A stretch of 64,000 nucleotides of DNA from Promethearchaeota archaeon (GTDB lineage Archaea; Asgardarchaeota; Lokiarchaeia; Sigyniarchaeales; SOKP01). The position numbers and the translations under genes were made by a program. Below, piece by piece: positions 11,416 through 21,871 of the stretch (position 1 is the stretch's first letter; each line of letters begins with the position of its first letter). The notes under the pieces are model-generated. The model was not told where the DNA came from and searched no databases. It saw nothing but the letters and a program-made list of their open reading frames with translations. Where the stretch lies: positions 1 through 64,000 of the forward strand of contig JABCSY010000004.1 of NCBI GenBank assembly GCA_018238625.1, written 5' to 3'.

Positions 11416-12225
11416 ATGAAGATTTTTGTTTGTATTAAGCAAGTACCGGGTATTTCTGAGGTTAAAATTGACCCAAAAACCAATACATTAGTAAGAGAAG
11501 GAATACCTTCAATTATTAATCCACACGACAAGCATGCGATCGAATTAGGGCTTTCAATTAGAGAAAGTCATAGTGGAGAAGTGATCGCAATAAGCATGGG
11601 ACCACCCCAGACGGAGCAAGCCTTACGAGAGGTTTTATCAATGGGCGTCGATAAAGCGTACTTATTAACTGATAGAGCTTTTGCTGGGGCGGATACGCTA
11701 GCTACATCTCACACGTTAGCCTTAGCGATTAAAAAAATAATGAGAGAAGCAGATAAAGACGAGAAATACATTGTAATCTGTGGAACTCAAGCAATTGATG
11801 GGGATACTGCTCAAGTTGGACCAGAATTGGCAGAAGAGTTAGGAATCCCTCAAATAACATATGTATTAAAGTTTCAGTTAAAAGGCGAAGATCTTGTTGT
11901 TGTAGAGCGGGTGTTTAGAACTGAAGAGGTAGTTGTTATTGAAACAAAATTACCCGTATTAATTTCTGTATTAAAAAATATAAATAAGCCGCGAACACCA
12001 AGTATGGGAGGAATTGTAAAAGCTTATCATGAAAAGGAAGTTCATTTTTTAAATTCTGAAGATTTAAGCGCTAATAAAGCAGATATAGGATTAAACGGGT
12101 CGATGACGGAAGTTTGGAAAATATTTGTTCCTCAAAGAAAAGGAGATCATCTCATATTGGATGGCACTATAGAAGAAATGGTTTCAAAATTAGTTAATAA
12201 TCTGAAAGACGATAAAGTTTTGTGA
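11416..12225 (+). CDS. etfB: electron transfer flavoprotein beta subunit
   Basis: MKIFVCIKQVPG, ICGTQAIDGDTAQVGPELAEELGIPQITYV. Confidence 0.93.
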   Translation: MKIFVCIKQVPGISEVKIDPKTNTLVREGIPSIINPHDKHAIELGLSIRESHSGEVIAISMGPPQTEQALREVLSMGVDKAYLLTDRAFAGADTLATSHTLALAIKKIMREADKDEKYIVICGTQAIDGDTAQVGPELAEELGIPQITYVLKFQLKGEDLVVVERVFRTEEVVVIETKLPVLISVLKNINKPRTPSMGGIVKAYHEKEVHFLNSEDLSANKADIGLNGSMTEVWKIFVPQRKGDHLILDGTIEEMVSKLVNNLKDDKVL

Positions 12226-12239
12226 AAGGAGGTTTGAAA

Positions 12240-13433
12240 ATGAGTATTATTGTAGATAGCGATTTATGTGAAGGTTGTGGTGCCTGTATAACTTCGTGTC
12301 CTTACGGTGGCGTTGAAATTATCGAAGACATTGCTGTTTTTACTGAAGACTGTAATTTATGTGGGGCTTGTATAGAGTCATGCCCTGTAGATGCCATTAC
12401 ATTGGTACGGGCAGAAAGAATTGAAAAGGTAGATAAAACACAATATAAAGGAGTTTGGATAATAGCAGAACATTATAAAAACGAAATTCATAAAGTTGCG
12501 TTTCAGCTCTTAGGGAAGGGGCGAAAGTTATCAAACGCATTAAATGTGAATTTAACTCTTGTCATATTAGGAGATAAATTTGACGATAAACTGGAAGAGA
12601 TTGGTGAATACGGTGCGGACGAAATTATATACATTAAATCGGCAATATTTAAAAACTATTATTCGGACTTGTATGTAAATGTATTAACTGATTTAATTAC
12701 TGATTATAGGCCGGAGATTATATTAATAGGAGCTACTCCAACAGGAAGAGATTTTGCCCCAAGAGTTGCTAAGCGAATAAACGCGGGATTGACAGCAGAT
12801 TGTACGGGGTTAGATATCGAAGAGGAAACGGGTAATTTGATGCAGACGAGACCTACATTTGGTGGAAATATTATGGCAACCATCCGTACGCCTTCGAGCA
12901 GACCACAAATGGCAACTGTGAGACCTGGTACTTTCAAGGTTGACAAAACTTCTAAAAAGAAAGTAAGAATTATTAAAATCGAAAAGGAATTTAAAGAAAA
13001 AGATACTTTAACTAAAATCATAAAGATCATAGCAAAACAAAAGGAGAAAGTCAATCTAGAAGACGCCGAAATAATTGTTACTGGAGGGAGAGGCGTTGGT
13101 TCAATGGAAGGGTTTAAAATTATTGAGGAATTGGCTAGTGTCTTAGGAGCAGAACTGGGAGGTTCGAGAGTTCCAGTAGAACTAAATTGGTTAGGCGAAG
13201 ATAGACAAGTTGGGCAAACTGGAAAAACCGTTTCTCCAAAACTCTATATTGCATGCGGAATTTCGGGAGCGATCCAACATTTAGTAGGGATGCAAAATTC
13301 AGAAATTATCGTTGCAATCAATAAAGATCCACTTGCTCCAATTTTTCAAGTAGCTCACTATGGAATCGTTGGCGATTTACATAAAGTTGTACCTGCTTTG
13401 ATTGAAGAACTTAAAAAGACTAAATCTGAGTAG
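12240..13433 (+). CDS. etfA: electron transfer flavoprotein alpha subunit with N-terminal 2[4Fe-4S] ferredoxin domain
   Basis: CEGCGACITSCP and CNLCGACIESCP then ETF-alpha; C-terminal ACGISGAIQHLVGMQNSEIIVAINKDPLAPIF; ATG at 12240 preceded by AAAGGAGG (track start 12222 likely upstream of the true start). Confidence 0.93.
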   Translation: MSIIVDSDLCEGCGACITSCPYGGVEIIEDIAVFTEDCNLCGACIESCPVDAITLVRAERIEKVDKTQYKGVWIIAEHYKNEIHKVAFQLLGKGRKLSNALNVNLTLVILGDKFDDKLEEIGEYGADEIIYIKSAIFKNYYSDLYVNVLTDLITDYRPEIILIGATPTGRDFAPRVAKRINAGLTADCTGLDIEEETGNLMQTRPTFGGNIMATIRTPSSRPQMATVRPGTFKVDKTSKKKVRIIKIEKEFKEKDTLTKIIKIIAKQKEKVNLEDAEIIVTGGRGVGSMEGFKIIEELASVLGAELGGSRVPVELNWLGEDRQVGQTGKTVSPKLYIACGISGAIQHLVGMQNSEIIVAINKDPLAPIFQVAHYGIVGDLHKVVPALIEELKKTKSE

Positions 13434-13477
13434 GATTATAAAAAAAATAAAAATAAAATAATTTCGTTAATTCGATT

Positions 13478-14269
13478 TTAGACTTTATCTAGACGGCCAC
13501 CGTTTATTCCTATGACCTCTCCATTCATAAACCACGCAGCATCGCTGCACAAAAATAATATTACTTGAGAAACATATTTCGATTCCCCTATTCCTAAAGG
13601 AATTCTTCCTGAGTAATATTTTCTCCATTTTCCTTCTTGTTTACTTAGTAATTCACCAAGAATCGGAGTTTCGATAAGTGTAGGCATAATTGCATGAGAT
13701 TTAATATTGTATCGAATTAATTCTAATCCAGCAGTTTTAACCATTCCAATCATCCCAGATTTAGCTGCAGCATAATTCAATTGACCAATATTTCCCTCAG
13801 CAGCTTGACTACTAATCGTAATTACTCGTCTATCGGGATAATCAGCGATCTTTTCTTTTGGATTTTCCTTACAATAAGATATCCATCGTTTAGCACACGC
13901 TTGTAGAGTTAAGTAAAACCCTTTAAGGTGAGTATTTATCACATCGTCCCAATATTCTTCTGATAATTTGTGTATCATTCCATCCTTTAAAATACCGGCA
14001 GAATGAACTAGAAAATCAACCGTTCCATATTTCTCAAAGGTTTTATTTACCCCCGCTTCGACCGAATCAGATTTTCGTACGTCCCCCTCAATAAATAGGA
14101 CGTCTCCGCCTGCGTCTTTGATTTCTTTCTCAACGCGCAACCCATTTTCTTTATCAAAATCAAATATTACCACTTTTGCTCCTTCAGTTGCGAAATCTTT
14201 AGCGGTTCTTTCTGCCAAGCCTGAAGCTCCACCCGTGAGAAAAGCTACTTTACCATCAAATTTACCCAT
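13478..14269 (-). CDS. short-chain dehydrogenase/reductase
   Basis: GGASGLAERTA, NYAAAKSGMIG catalytic YxxxK. Confidence 0.9.
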   Translation of the reverse strand: MGKFDGKVAFLTGGASGLAERTAKDFATEGAKVVIFDFDKENGLRVEKEIKDAGGDVLFIEGDVRKSDSVEAGVNKTFEKYGTVDFLVHSAGILKDGMIHKLSEEYWDDVINTHLKGFYLTLQACAKRWISYCKENPKEKIADYPDRRVITISSQAAEGNIGQLNYAAAKSGMIGMVKTAGLELIRYNIKSHAIMPTLIETPILGELLSKQEGKWRKYYSGRIPLGIGESKYVSQVILFLCSDAAWFMNGEVIGINGGRLDKV

Positions 14270-15273
14270 TTTATTCGACCTCGAGTTTAATTTTTTTTTT
14301 GTATTTTTTGTTATTTAATTTACTTCAATATAAATTTGAAGAATAATAAGAATTTAAAATTTTTATTATTTAAAATAATTCATTTAGATCTAGATTACGA
14401 TCTATAATTATATCGCGGACTTTTGTTTTGGCTCGTATTATATTTTAAATTGATGAATAAAATAATATTTTTGCTACAATTTTCTTTCCATTTACGATTA
14501 AAAAGGAATTACAAGGCGTAAGAAAAAAAAGATTAAGTAATGGAATGCGAATATATTTAGCGGGAAAAACTCATTCGTGGAGGAATAAATTATGGGCTAA
14601 AATAGGAACATTCCACTACAAATATCGATTTTCGATATTCTATCATAATAAAGATCATTCAGATATAAAAATATTTCGAAAAATTCGCTAATTTTACAAA
14701 CGCTCTATTTGAATATTCAATAAATTTACATGTTATAAGTTGGTTTGAAATAATATCTATGTTATTTTATCTATATAATCTTAGAATTAAATATAATTGC
14801 TAAGATAACTCATAATTTTAATTAAAAAAAAATATTTTTCTCGAATTTCATGGGACAAAAATCAATTTATTTCAAAAATATTATCCAAATTAGTGTACAA
14901 AATTTTTGATCGCTAAGAATAAAATTGTAAAATGTACGATTTTATTAAGAACTTAATAAGGAAAAAGGCGTCATAAAATGTGAGATTAATACATCGTACT
15001 CATATGTGGGATTTTTTTAATTTTCTAATTGTTTTCTATTTGATTTGTAGCTTATCTTTTTTCATTATACTAGTGCATATGTTATAGTTTAGTGTTAGAC
15101 ATTTTTTTTCAAATTATTTGTGATTAAATTTGATTTATTAAAATCTTTTAACCTATGAATGGGATAATAATGGGAACCTATTATCGTAAATAACGAATAT
15201 TTTAATTAAATTTAAGAAGCTAATTAAAATTATTAAAGATAGTGAAACTCTTAATTTTTAACGAACTTTAACC

Positions 15274-15894
15274 ATGGAAATTAAAAGTTATAATTTATTA
15301 AATGTAGGGGTGGGTGGCCAAGGTGTTATCCGAGCAGCGCAAATTCTTTCATATGCGGCTTTATTGGAGAAATATAAAGTGAGAACTGCAGAAACACATG
15401 GCATGGCCCAGAGAGGTGGATCAGTTGCGTCATATCTTCGATTTGGTACTGAAGTGGAAGGTCCACTTGTTCCACGAGGGAAAACCGATACTATTTTGGC
15501 TTTTGAAGCAAGTGAGGCAGCTAGGATTTTTAATTATGCTGGACCACAAACTGTCTTTTTAATAAATAAAAACATCATTATCCCACCTGTGATTCATCAA
15601 ATGAATATGGACTATCCAAACATAAAACAGATAAGCGAATTTTTGAAGAATGTTTCTCAAAACATATATTTTATAAATGCTGATGAGATGGCACTGAGTT
15701 TGGGGAATCCTCGAACCATGAATGTTGTAATGTTAGGCGTACTGTTAGGTTCAGAAGCTATACCCCTTAAAAAGGAGTCTCTTATACAAGCTATTTTAAG
15801 CTATCTCCCAACAAAAGTACACGATGTTAATAAAAAAGCATTTGAAGTGGGAATTGAAAAAGGAAAAAGCATAAGGAGGTATAATATTGAGTAA
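15274..15894 (+). CDS. iorB: indolepyruvate/2-oxoacid:ferredoxin oxidoreductase beta subunit
   Basis: NVGVGGQGVIRAAQIL, ETHGMAQRGGSVASYLRFG. Confidence 0.9.
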   Translation: MEIKSYNLLNVGVGGQGVIRAAQILSYAALLEKYKVRTAETHGMAQRGGSVASYLRFGTEVEGPLVPRGKTDTILAFEASEAARIFNYAGPQTVFLINKNIIIPPVIHQMNMDYPNIKQISEFLKNVSQNIYFINADEMALSLGNPRTMNVVMLGVLLGSEAIPLKKESLIQAILSYLPTKVHDVNKKAFEVGIEKGKSIRRYNIE

Positions 15895-17794
15895 ACCATA
15901 CTACGCAGAAGACAATCCCGGAAAAAGAATCGTTATGTTAGGTAACGAAGCAATTGCTCGCGGAATTTTGGAAGCGGGCGTTGTCATTGGTGCGGGATAT
16001 CCTGGTACGCCATCTTCAGAGATATTACCTGCATTAGCTGAAATGCAAAAATATTTTCCACATCTCAAATTAGAATGGAGCATTAACGAAAAAGTAGGTT
16101 TTGAAGTAGCATACGGCGGATCTATGTCAAATGTACGCTCGGTTGCGGTAATGAAGCATGTTGGGTTGAATGTCGCGTCAGATGCATTTATGACGGCTTG
16201 CTACGCTGGGGCTCGAGGCGGAATGGTTGTGATCTCGGCAGATGACCCTAATTGCTATTCTTCTCAAAATGAACAGGATAATCGATATTTTGGGCTTCAC
16301 GCTTTAGTACCCGTCTTTGAACCTGCGACACCTCAAGAGGCAAAAGATATGATAAAATACGCTTTTGATTTTTCGGAAGAATATCACTCTTTAGTATTAT
16401 TTCGGACTACAACCAGGTTAAATCACGGAAGAGGAGACGTTATTCTTGGAGAGGTTAAAGAGATTAATCGCGATTACGGTTTTGATTGGGATCGTTCTAG
16501 ATGGGTTTGTTTGCCATCACACTCACGAGTTTTGCGTGTTAGATTGTTAGAAAGGTTAGAGGATATTTCTGAATTTGCTGACGAATTTCCTTTTAACTCG
16601 TTAAAATTATCAAAAGAGAAAATTAACGGTGTTAGATATGGATTTGTTGCTGCGGGCATACCATACTCTCAATTGCTAGATGCTCTCAATTATTTCGGTA
16701 TTACTAATAAAGTATCAATTTTAAAACTCGGGTTAGTTTATCCTCCACCTAAAAAACTAATTAAAAAATTACTTAAATCTACTGATGAAATTGTAGTCGT
16801 TGAAGAACTCGAACCTTTCCTTGAAAATATCATAAAGCAATTAGCATTCGAAGAAGGCATCTCAAATGAACTTAAAATTCATGGAAAAGACTTGTTTCCT
16901 CAAAATGGTGAATTCTCTGCAGAAATTTACTTAGAAAATATTGCTAGTTTGGTTGGATTGCCTTACGAAAAAGTTCCTGTACCAGAAAATATGATGATTA
17001 TACCTCCAAGGCTTCCCATTTTATGTCCTGGATGTGGTCATAGAGCAACTTTTTACGCAATTAAACAAGTAGAAAAAAAGATGAAAACTAAGTTCGTAAA
17101 TTCTTCTGATATTGGTTGTTACACGCTTGCAGTGTACAAACCCCTTGAAGGAATAGACACTGAAGTTTGTATGGGGGGCTCTATTGGTTTAGCAAACGGA
17201 ATTGCTAAAATACAACCGGAGAAAAATCCCGTGCTTGCAATATTAGGCGATTCCACATTCTTCCATTCTGGTATACCAGCTTTAATAAACGCTGTTTACA
17301 ACAAAAATAACATTTTAGTTGTTATTTTAGATAATAGGTCGACTAGTATGACGGGATTTCAAGACAATCCAGGTACAGGAATCACCCTCACAAAAGAACA
17401 GGGAATTCGCGTAATCATAGAAGATCTCGTAAAAGGATGTGGCGTATCTCCAGATAAGATTTGGGTAGAAGATTCCAACAATCTAAATAAAACTATAGAA
17501 AAGCTAGAAATAGCTGTTAAGGCTGAAGGTGTTCGAGTTTTTATTTCTAGACACTTATGTTCTTTAGTAGAAGCTAATCAATTTCGGGTACAACATATAG
17601 AACCACCCATAGTAAAAGTAGATCAAGACAAATGCGTTGGGTGTCTTATATGTGTTAATAAATTCGGATGTTCTGCGCTAAATTTTGATGATAGTGAAAA
17701 AAAAGTAACAATCGATCAAGCTATTTGTAGGGGGTGTAAAGTGTGTATCGAAGTTTGCCCTCACGATGCAATATATGAGGAGATTGAATCTTAA
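15887..17794 (+). CDS. iorA: indolepyruvate ferredoxin oxidoreductase alpha subunit
   Basis: GYPGTPSSEILPALAEM, CPGCGHRATFYAI, GDSTFFHSGIPALINAVYN, C-terminal 2[4Fe-4S]; TTG start overlapping iorB stop. Confidence 0.93.
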   Translation: MSKPYYAEDNPGKRIVMLGNEAIARGILEAGVVIGAGYPGTPSSEILPALAEMQKYFPHLKLEWSINEKVGFEVAYGGSMSNVRSVAVMKHVGLNVASDAFMTACYAGARGGMVVISADDPNCYSSQNEQDNRYFGLHALVPVFEPATPQEAKDMIKYAFDFSEEYHSLVLFRTTTRLNHGRGDVILGEVKEINRDYGFDWDRSRWVCLPSHSRVLRVRLLERLEDISEFADEFPFNSLKLSKEKINGVRYGFVAAGIPYSQLLDALNYFGITNKVSILKLGLVYPPPKKLIKKLLKSTDEIVVVEELEPFLENIIKQLAFEEGISNELKIHGKDLFPQNGEFSAEIYLENIASLVGLPYEKVPVPENMMIIPPRLPILCPGCGHRATFYAIKQVEKKMKTKFVNSSDIGCYTLAVYKPLEGIDTEVCMGGSIGLANGIAKIQPEKNPVLAILGDSTFFHSGIPALINAVYNKNNILVVILDNRSTSMTGFQDNPGTGITLTKEQGIRVIIEDLVKGCGVSPDKIWVEDSNNLNKTIEKLEIAVKAEGVRVFISRHLCSLVEANQFRVQHIEPPIVKVDQDKCVGCLICVNKFGCSALNFDDSEKKVTIDQAICRGCKVCIEVCPHDAIYEEIES

Positions 17795-19159
17795 ATGCAT
17801 AATTTTTTTTTTCCGAAAAGTATAGCAGTAATAGGGGCAACCGCAAATCCTAGAAAGTTCGGAAACGCAGTTACGATTAATATTTTAAAGAACAAAAATT
17901 TAGAAAGCAAATTGTTTCTTGTAACTCAAAAAAGCACCGAAATTTTAGGATTAAAATGCTATAAAAGTATACTAGATGTCCCAAAAGATGTGGATCTCGC
18001 GATAATTTTAGTCCCTGCAAAAGCAGTTGATGGAGTAATAAACCAATGCATAGAAAAGCAAGTAAAAGGTATAATAATAGTTACTGCTGGTTTTGGGGAA
18101 ATTAATCAAGAAGGTAAAAAAGCGGAAAAAAGAATCGCAGAAAAATGTACAGAAGTGGGCATTCGAGTTATGGGACCTAATTGTGTAGGCATACAAAACA
18201 CAGACATAGGACTTAACGCTTCTTTTATTCAAGCAGCGCCCCACGGAAATATTAGCATGATTAGCCAATCTGGTTCGTTCGGATGTGCCAGTTTTTATGC
18301 GATGGAGAGAGAAAGTCTCGGATGTTCAAAATTCGCAAATATTGGAAATAATGTTGACATTTCTTTTGTCGAAGTTCTTGAATTTTTTAGGGAAGATCCT
18401 AACAGTCGAATCATTTGTATTTACATGGAAACGATTGAAGATGGAAGAGATTTTTTAAAAGCTTTAAAATCTATTGTTCCTATTAAACCAATTATTGTCT
18501 TAAAAGGAGGAAGAACTTCATCTGGAATGAAGGCGGCAAGTAGCCACACAGGTTCGATAGCAACTAATTATAAAATGTTGAAAACATCCATTAAACAAGC
18601 TGGAGCAATACTATGCGAAAATGCTTCCGATTTTATTACAGCTTTGAAAACATTCTCTTTTTTACCAGTTCCTAAAGGTGAAAAGATAGGAGTGTTAACT
18701 AATAGTGGAGGGAGCTCTGTTCTTTTCAGTGATAAAGCGGAAGAATTTAATTTAAAACTAGTAGAATTCTCTGATACACTTAAAGAAAGAATATCGCCTC
18801 ACCTTATATCCTTAGTAAAGATAGAGAACCCACTTGATATGATAGGTGTTGCTGGTGAGGAACAGTATTACGAAATAACCAAAGCCATGTTAGAAGATTC
18901 AGAAATAGATATAGTTGTTCCTTGTTTGGTAGTACCCCCTTTCTTAGAAATGAAATCTGACGAGCATTATCGTGGAATGATAAAAGCTTGGAACCAAACT
19001 GGGAGGTTAAAACCTATTATACCTTTAATTTTTTTTGGAGAAGATTTTGAAGATCTAAAGAAATTTGCTAAAAAAGAAAAAGCACCAATTTTTTATACGC
19101 CTCACGAAGCGGCTTACGCCACAAAAATTTTAGTAGAACGATTGAAACTGAAAATGTAA
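17795..19159 (+). CDS. ADP-forming acyl/acetyl-CoA synthetase alpha-like (CoA-binding + succinyl-CoA ligase-like)
   Basis: FFPKSIAVIGATANPRKFGNAV, GPNCVGIQN, SSHTGSIATNYKM. Confidence 0.88.
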   Translation: MHNFFFPKSIAVIGATANPRKFGNAVTINILKNKNLESKLFLVTQKSTEILGLKCYKSILDVPKDVDLAIILVPAKAVDGVINQCIEKQVKGIIIVTAGFGEINQEGKKAEKRIAEKCTEVGIRVMGPNCVGIQNTDIGLNASFIQAAPHGNISMISQSGSFGCASFYAMERESLGCSKFANIGNNVDISFVEVLEFFREDPNSRIICIYMETIEDGRDFLKALKSIVPIKPIIVLKGGRTSSGMKAASSHTGSIATNYKMLKTSIKQAGAILCENASDFITALKTFSFLPVPKGEKIGVLTNSGGSSVLFSDKAEEFNLKLVEFSDTLKERISPHLISLVKIENPLDMIGVAGEEQYYEITKAMLEDSEIDIVVPCLVVPPFLEMKSDEHYRGMIKAWNQTGRLKPIIPLIFFGEDFEDLKKFAKKEKAPIFYTPHEAAYATKILVERLKLKM

Positions 19160-19191
19160 AGTGGAATTCTTAAAAAAAGTAGTTTTTTAAA

Positions 19192-19617
19192 CTATTGTTC
19201 AAAATCTTCTACTAGATCAAAGCCATTCTTTTTTAACACTTCAAACCCATTTTCGTTATCGTCTAATCTTAATACTGTCACAGTTTTACTTTCTGACGAT
19301 TTTTCGGCAAATGTATATAAATATTCAATGTTAACTTTATTATCTCCAAGAGTTTTAGCAATGTTATACAATTGAGAGATGTTATCCGTAAGCCTTACTG
19401 CTATAACTTCTGTAACTGAATGCATATAATCGTTATCTTCTAATAACTCTACGCATTTCTCAAATGGTTTGACTAAAAGCAATAATAATCCATAATCTTC
19501 TGTTTCGGCAACAGTTATAGATTTGATATATATTTTATTTTCCATAAGGAATTCGAAGAAATTGGCTAGTTGTCTTGGTTCGTTAGGGAGAAAAACAGAG
19601 ATTTGTTTGAGTTTCAT
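19192..19617 (-). CDS. ACT-domain protein (tandem ACT)
   Basis: KQISVFLPNEPRQLANFFEFLMENKIYIKSITVAETEDYGLLLLLV. Confidence 0.8.
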   Translation of the reverse strand: MKLKQISVFLPNEPRQLANFFEFLMENKIYIKSITVAETEDYGLLLLLVKPFEKCVELLEDNDYMHSVTEVIAVRLTDNISQLYNIAKTLGDNKVNIEYLYTFAEKSSESKTVTVLRLDDNENGFEVLKKNGFDLVEDFEQ

Positions 19618-19825
19618 TTTTTAATCAAATTATGTTGATTTTTATTTGAAATATTATCTTAAATGATAATTGTACTTAATTAAATTACGTTTAAAAATGA
19701 TACTGAAATAGCGAAAATTGGAATTTTTTAAAGATCTCACTTAATTTTTTAAATGTAATTTACTTCTGGATTCATGAAGCGAAATTTCATTTATTTAAAT
19801 CTTAACAGAATAATTTTGGAGAAAA

Positions 19826-20563
19826 GTGGAAAATATGATTAATTGGGAGGACAAATTTAATGAGCAATTAACATGGACTGCTGAATTAAGAGATAGTTTA
19901 TATGAAAAAGCAGAATTCTCTCATAAAAATCAATTATTAGAAATAGGCTGTAAAACTGGTGAATTACTGAAAGAAATTGGAATAAAATATAATTTAAAAC
20001 TATTCGGTATAGATAAGAATAAAAATAAAATTGAATACGCAAGTGGTAACTTAGAGAAAAATCTTATCGATGCAAAGCTCGAAACGATGGATATATTAAA
20101 TAATAACTTTGAAGATAACTTTTTTGATGTTGTTATTACTTATTGTTATTTCTTGTGGGAAATGGACTTAAATTATATTTTAGCGGAAATTCATAGAATT
20201 TTGAAACATAACGGAGTTTTTTTGATTTTTGGTGAGCCTGATTTTGGAGGAATTATTGAATATCCTGATACGGGATTAAAAAAAGAGTTATATAATAGCC
20301 TTAAAAATTCAGGAGCAGACCCCGAAATAGGAAGGAAGATACCTCAATATTTTGTAAATAAATTTAGACTCGTGGAACATTTTTGTTCGAGTTTTCCATG
20401 GATCCCAAGCATAAATAGAGCCAGTTTAGTTAACGATTTAGAACTTTACATAAATAATTTAAATACTAAAAAATTTAATTCAGTTTTGATTATACAAAGT
20501 ATAGAAAGTGATAAATATTTTTTATTTATCCCAATATTTGGTTATTATCTTAAGAAGATTTAA
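19826..20563 (+). CDS. SAM-dependent methyltransferase
   Basis: LLEIGCKTGELLKEIG motif I, FDVVITYCYFLW. Confidence 0.8.
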   Translation: MENMINWEDKFNEQLTWTAELRDSLYEKAEFSHKNQLLEIGCKTGELLKEIGIKYNLKLFGIDKNKNKIEYASGNLEKNLIDAKLETMDILNNNFEDNFFDVVITYCYFLWEMDLNYILAEIHRILKHNGVFLIFGEPDFGGIIEYPDTGLKKELYNSLKNSGADPEIGRKIPQYFVNKFRLVEHFCSSFPWIPSINRASLVNDLELYINNLNTKKFNSVLIIQSIESDKYFLFIPIFGYYLKKI

Positions 20564-20580
20564 AGAATTGATAAAAATTA

Positions 20581-21333
20581 ATGAGTTTAAAAGAGTTTTA
20601 CGACCACCATAAAAATTTTTCTGCTAGAAATCGTTTCGAATACGATATCTCACCCGGAATTAGATGTAAATTCGATTTATTAATCAAAATAATTGGTAAT
20701 AGTAGGATCTTTAAAAACGCGATAGATTTAGGTTGCTCAGGAAACTCTCTTCTTTACATCTTAAAAAATGTACAAAATAAATCATATTACGATATATCTA
20801 CTATACCTTTAAAGCGATATTCTGAACAGAATCCTTTATGTGGGGATGTTGTTAAATTACCTTATAAAAACAATACTTTTGACCTGGTACTTGCTTTAGA
20901 CGTGTTAGAACACGTAAAAAATGACGATTTAGCTATCTCTGAAATAAAAAGGATATTAACACATGGAGGATTTGCTGTAATTACAGTCCCACACAGGATG
21001 AAATACTATTCAAAACAAGATAAGATAATCGGTCATTATCGTAGATATGAAATTGAGCAAATTTTAGAATTGTTCCAACGTAATAATTTCAAATATATAA
21101 ATCACTTTGGAGTTTATGGAGTATTAATGAAAATGTCCTTACTTCAATCGATTAATCCGAAAAAAACGGAAAAAGATCTAATAAATTTACGCAATAAATA
21201 TCGCTCAAATTTAATTTTCAGAAAGATTTGGAATCTTTTTGTCAAACTTAGTTCGAAATTAATGAAAATAGACGCGAAATATTATTCTTCAAAACGAATG
21301 ATGAATATGGCGTTTATATTTCTAAAATTATAA
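20581..21333 (+). CDS. class I SAM-dependent methyltransferase
   Basis: AIDLGCSGNSLL, FDLVLALDVLEHVKNDDLAISEIKRIL. Confidence 0.85.
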   Translation: MSLKEFYDHHKNFSARNRFEYDISPGIRCKFDLLIKIIGNSRIFKNAIDLGCSGNSLLYILKNVQNKSYYDISTIPLKRYSEQNPLCGDVVKLPYKNNTFDLVLALDVLEHVKNDDLAISEIKRILTHGGFAVITVPHRMKYYSKQDKIIGHYRRYEIEQILELFQRNNFKYINHFGVYGVLMKMSLLQSINPKKTEKDLINLRNKYRSNLIFRKIWNLFVKLSSKLMKIDAKYYSSKRMMNMAFIFLKL

Positions 21334-21335
21334 TC

Positions 21336-21731
21336 TTATTTGTTTTCAGCGTATTCTTTTTTCAATTTTTCAAATAACTTTTTATATTGCTCTATGTATT
21401 TCCCGTCGTTAGTTTCCTCTATTTTCTTAAGAAGTTCCACTGAATTATTTAATACAGTTGAAGTTTTTTTGAGTTTATCAAAATATAATTGCTTTATTTG
21501 TTGAGATTTAGCAACTCTTAGAGAACTTTTATAACCCTTAATCGAGTTTTCTAAATCTTTTTGTGATTCGATTACTGAATCTGCTAACTGTTTTTTTCTC
21601 TGTTCTAATTTAATACAATTATCACATATTAATTTTCCCGATTTTTTTTGCCCTTTTTTAATCATAAAGGGATTTCTACATCTAGAGCATTCAACGAGCG
21701 CAACAATTAATTTATCGTTAGGTTCGGGCAT
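21336..21731 (-). CDS. small zinc-ribbon coiled-coil protein
   Basis: CSRCRNPFMIKKGQKKSGKLICDNC followed by charged helical region. Confidence 0.6.
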   Translation of the reverse strand: MPEPNDKLIVALVECSRCRNPFMIKKGQKKSGKLICDNCIKLEQRKKQLADSVIESQKDLENSIKGYKSSLRVAKSQQIKQLYFDKLKKTSTVLNNSVELLKKIEETNDGKYIEQYKKLFEKLKKEYAENK

Positions 21732-21871
21732 AAAAGATAACTAATTAAAATTTAGATTTTTTTAAATTTTAAATTATTAAGTTAATAACTTTTTTATAAT
21801 ATAATTCTTGATTTTTTTGATACTTTCTCAGATCAAGAAAAGTTTATGATAAATTTTACATAGGTTTTTTT

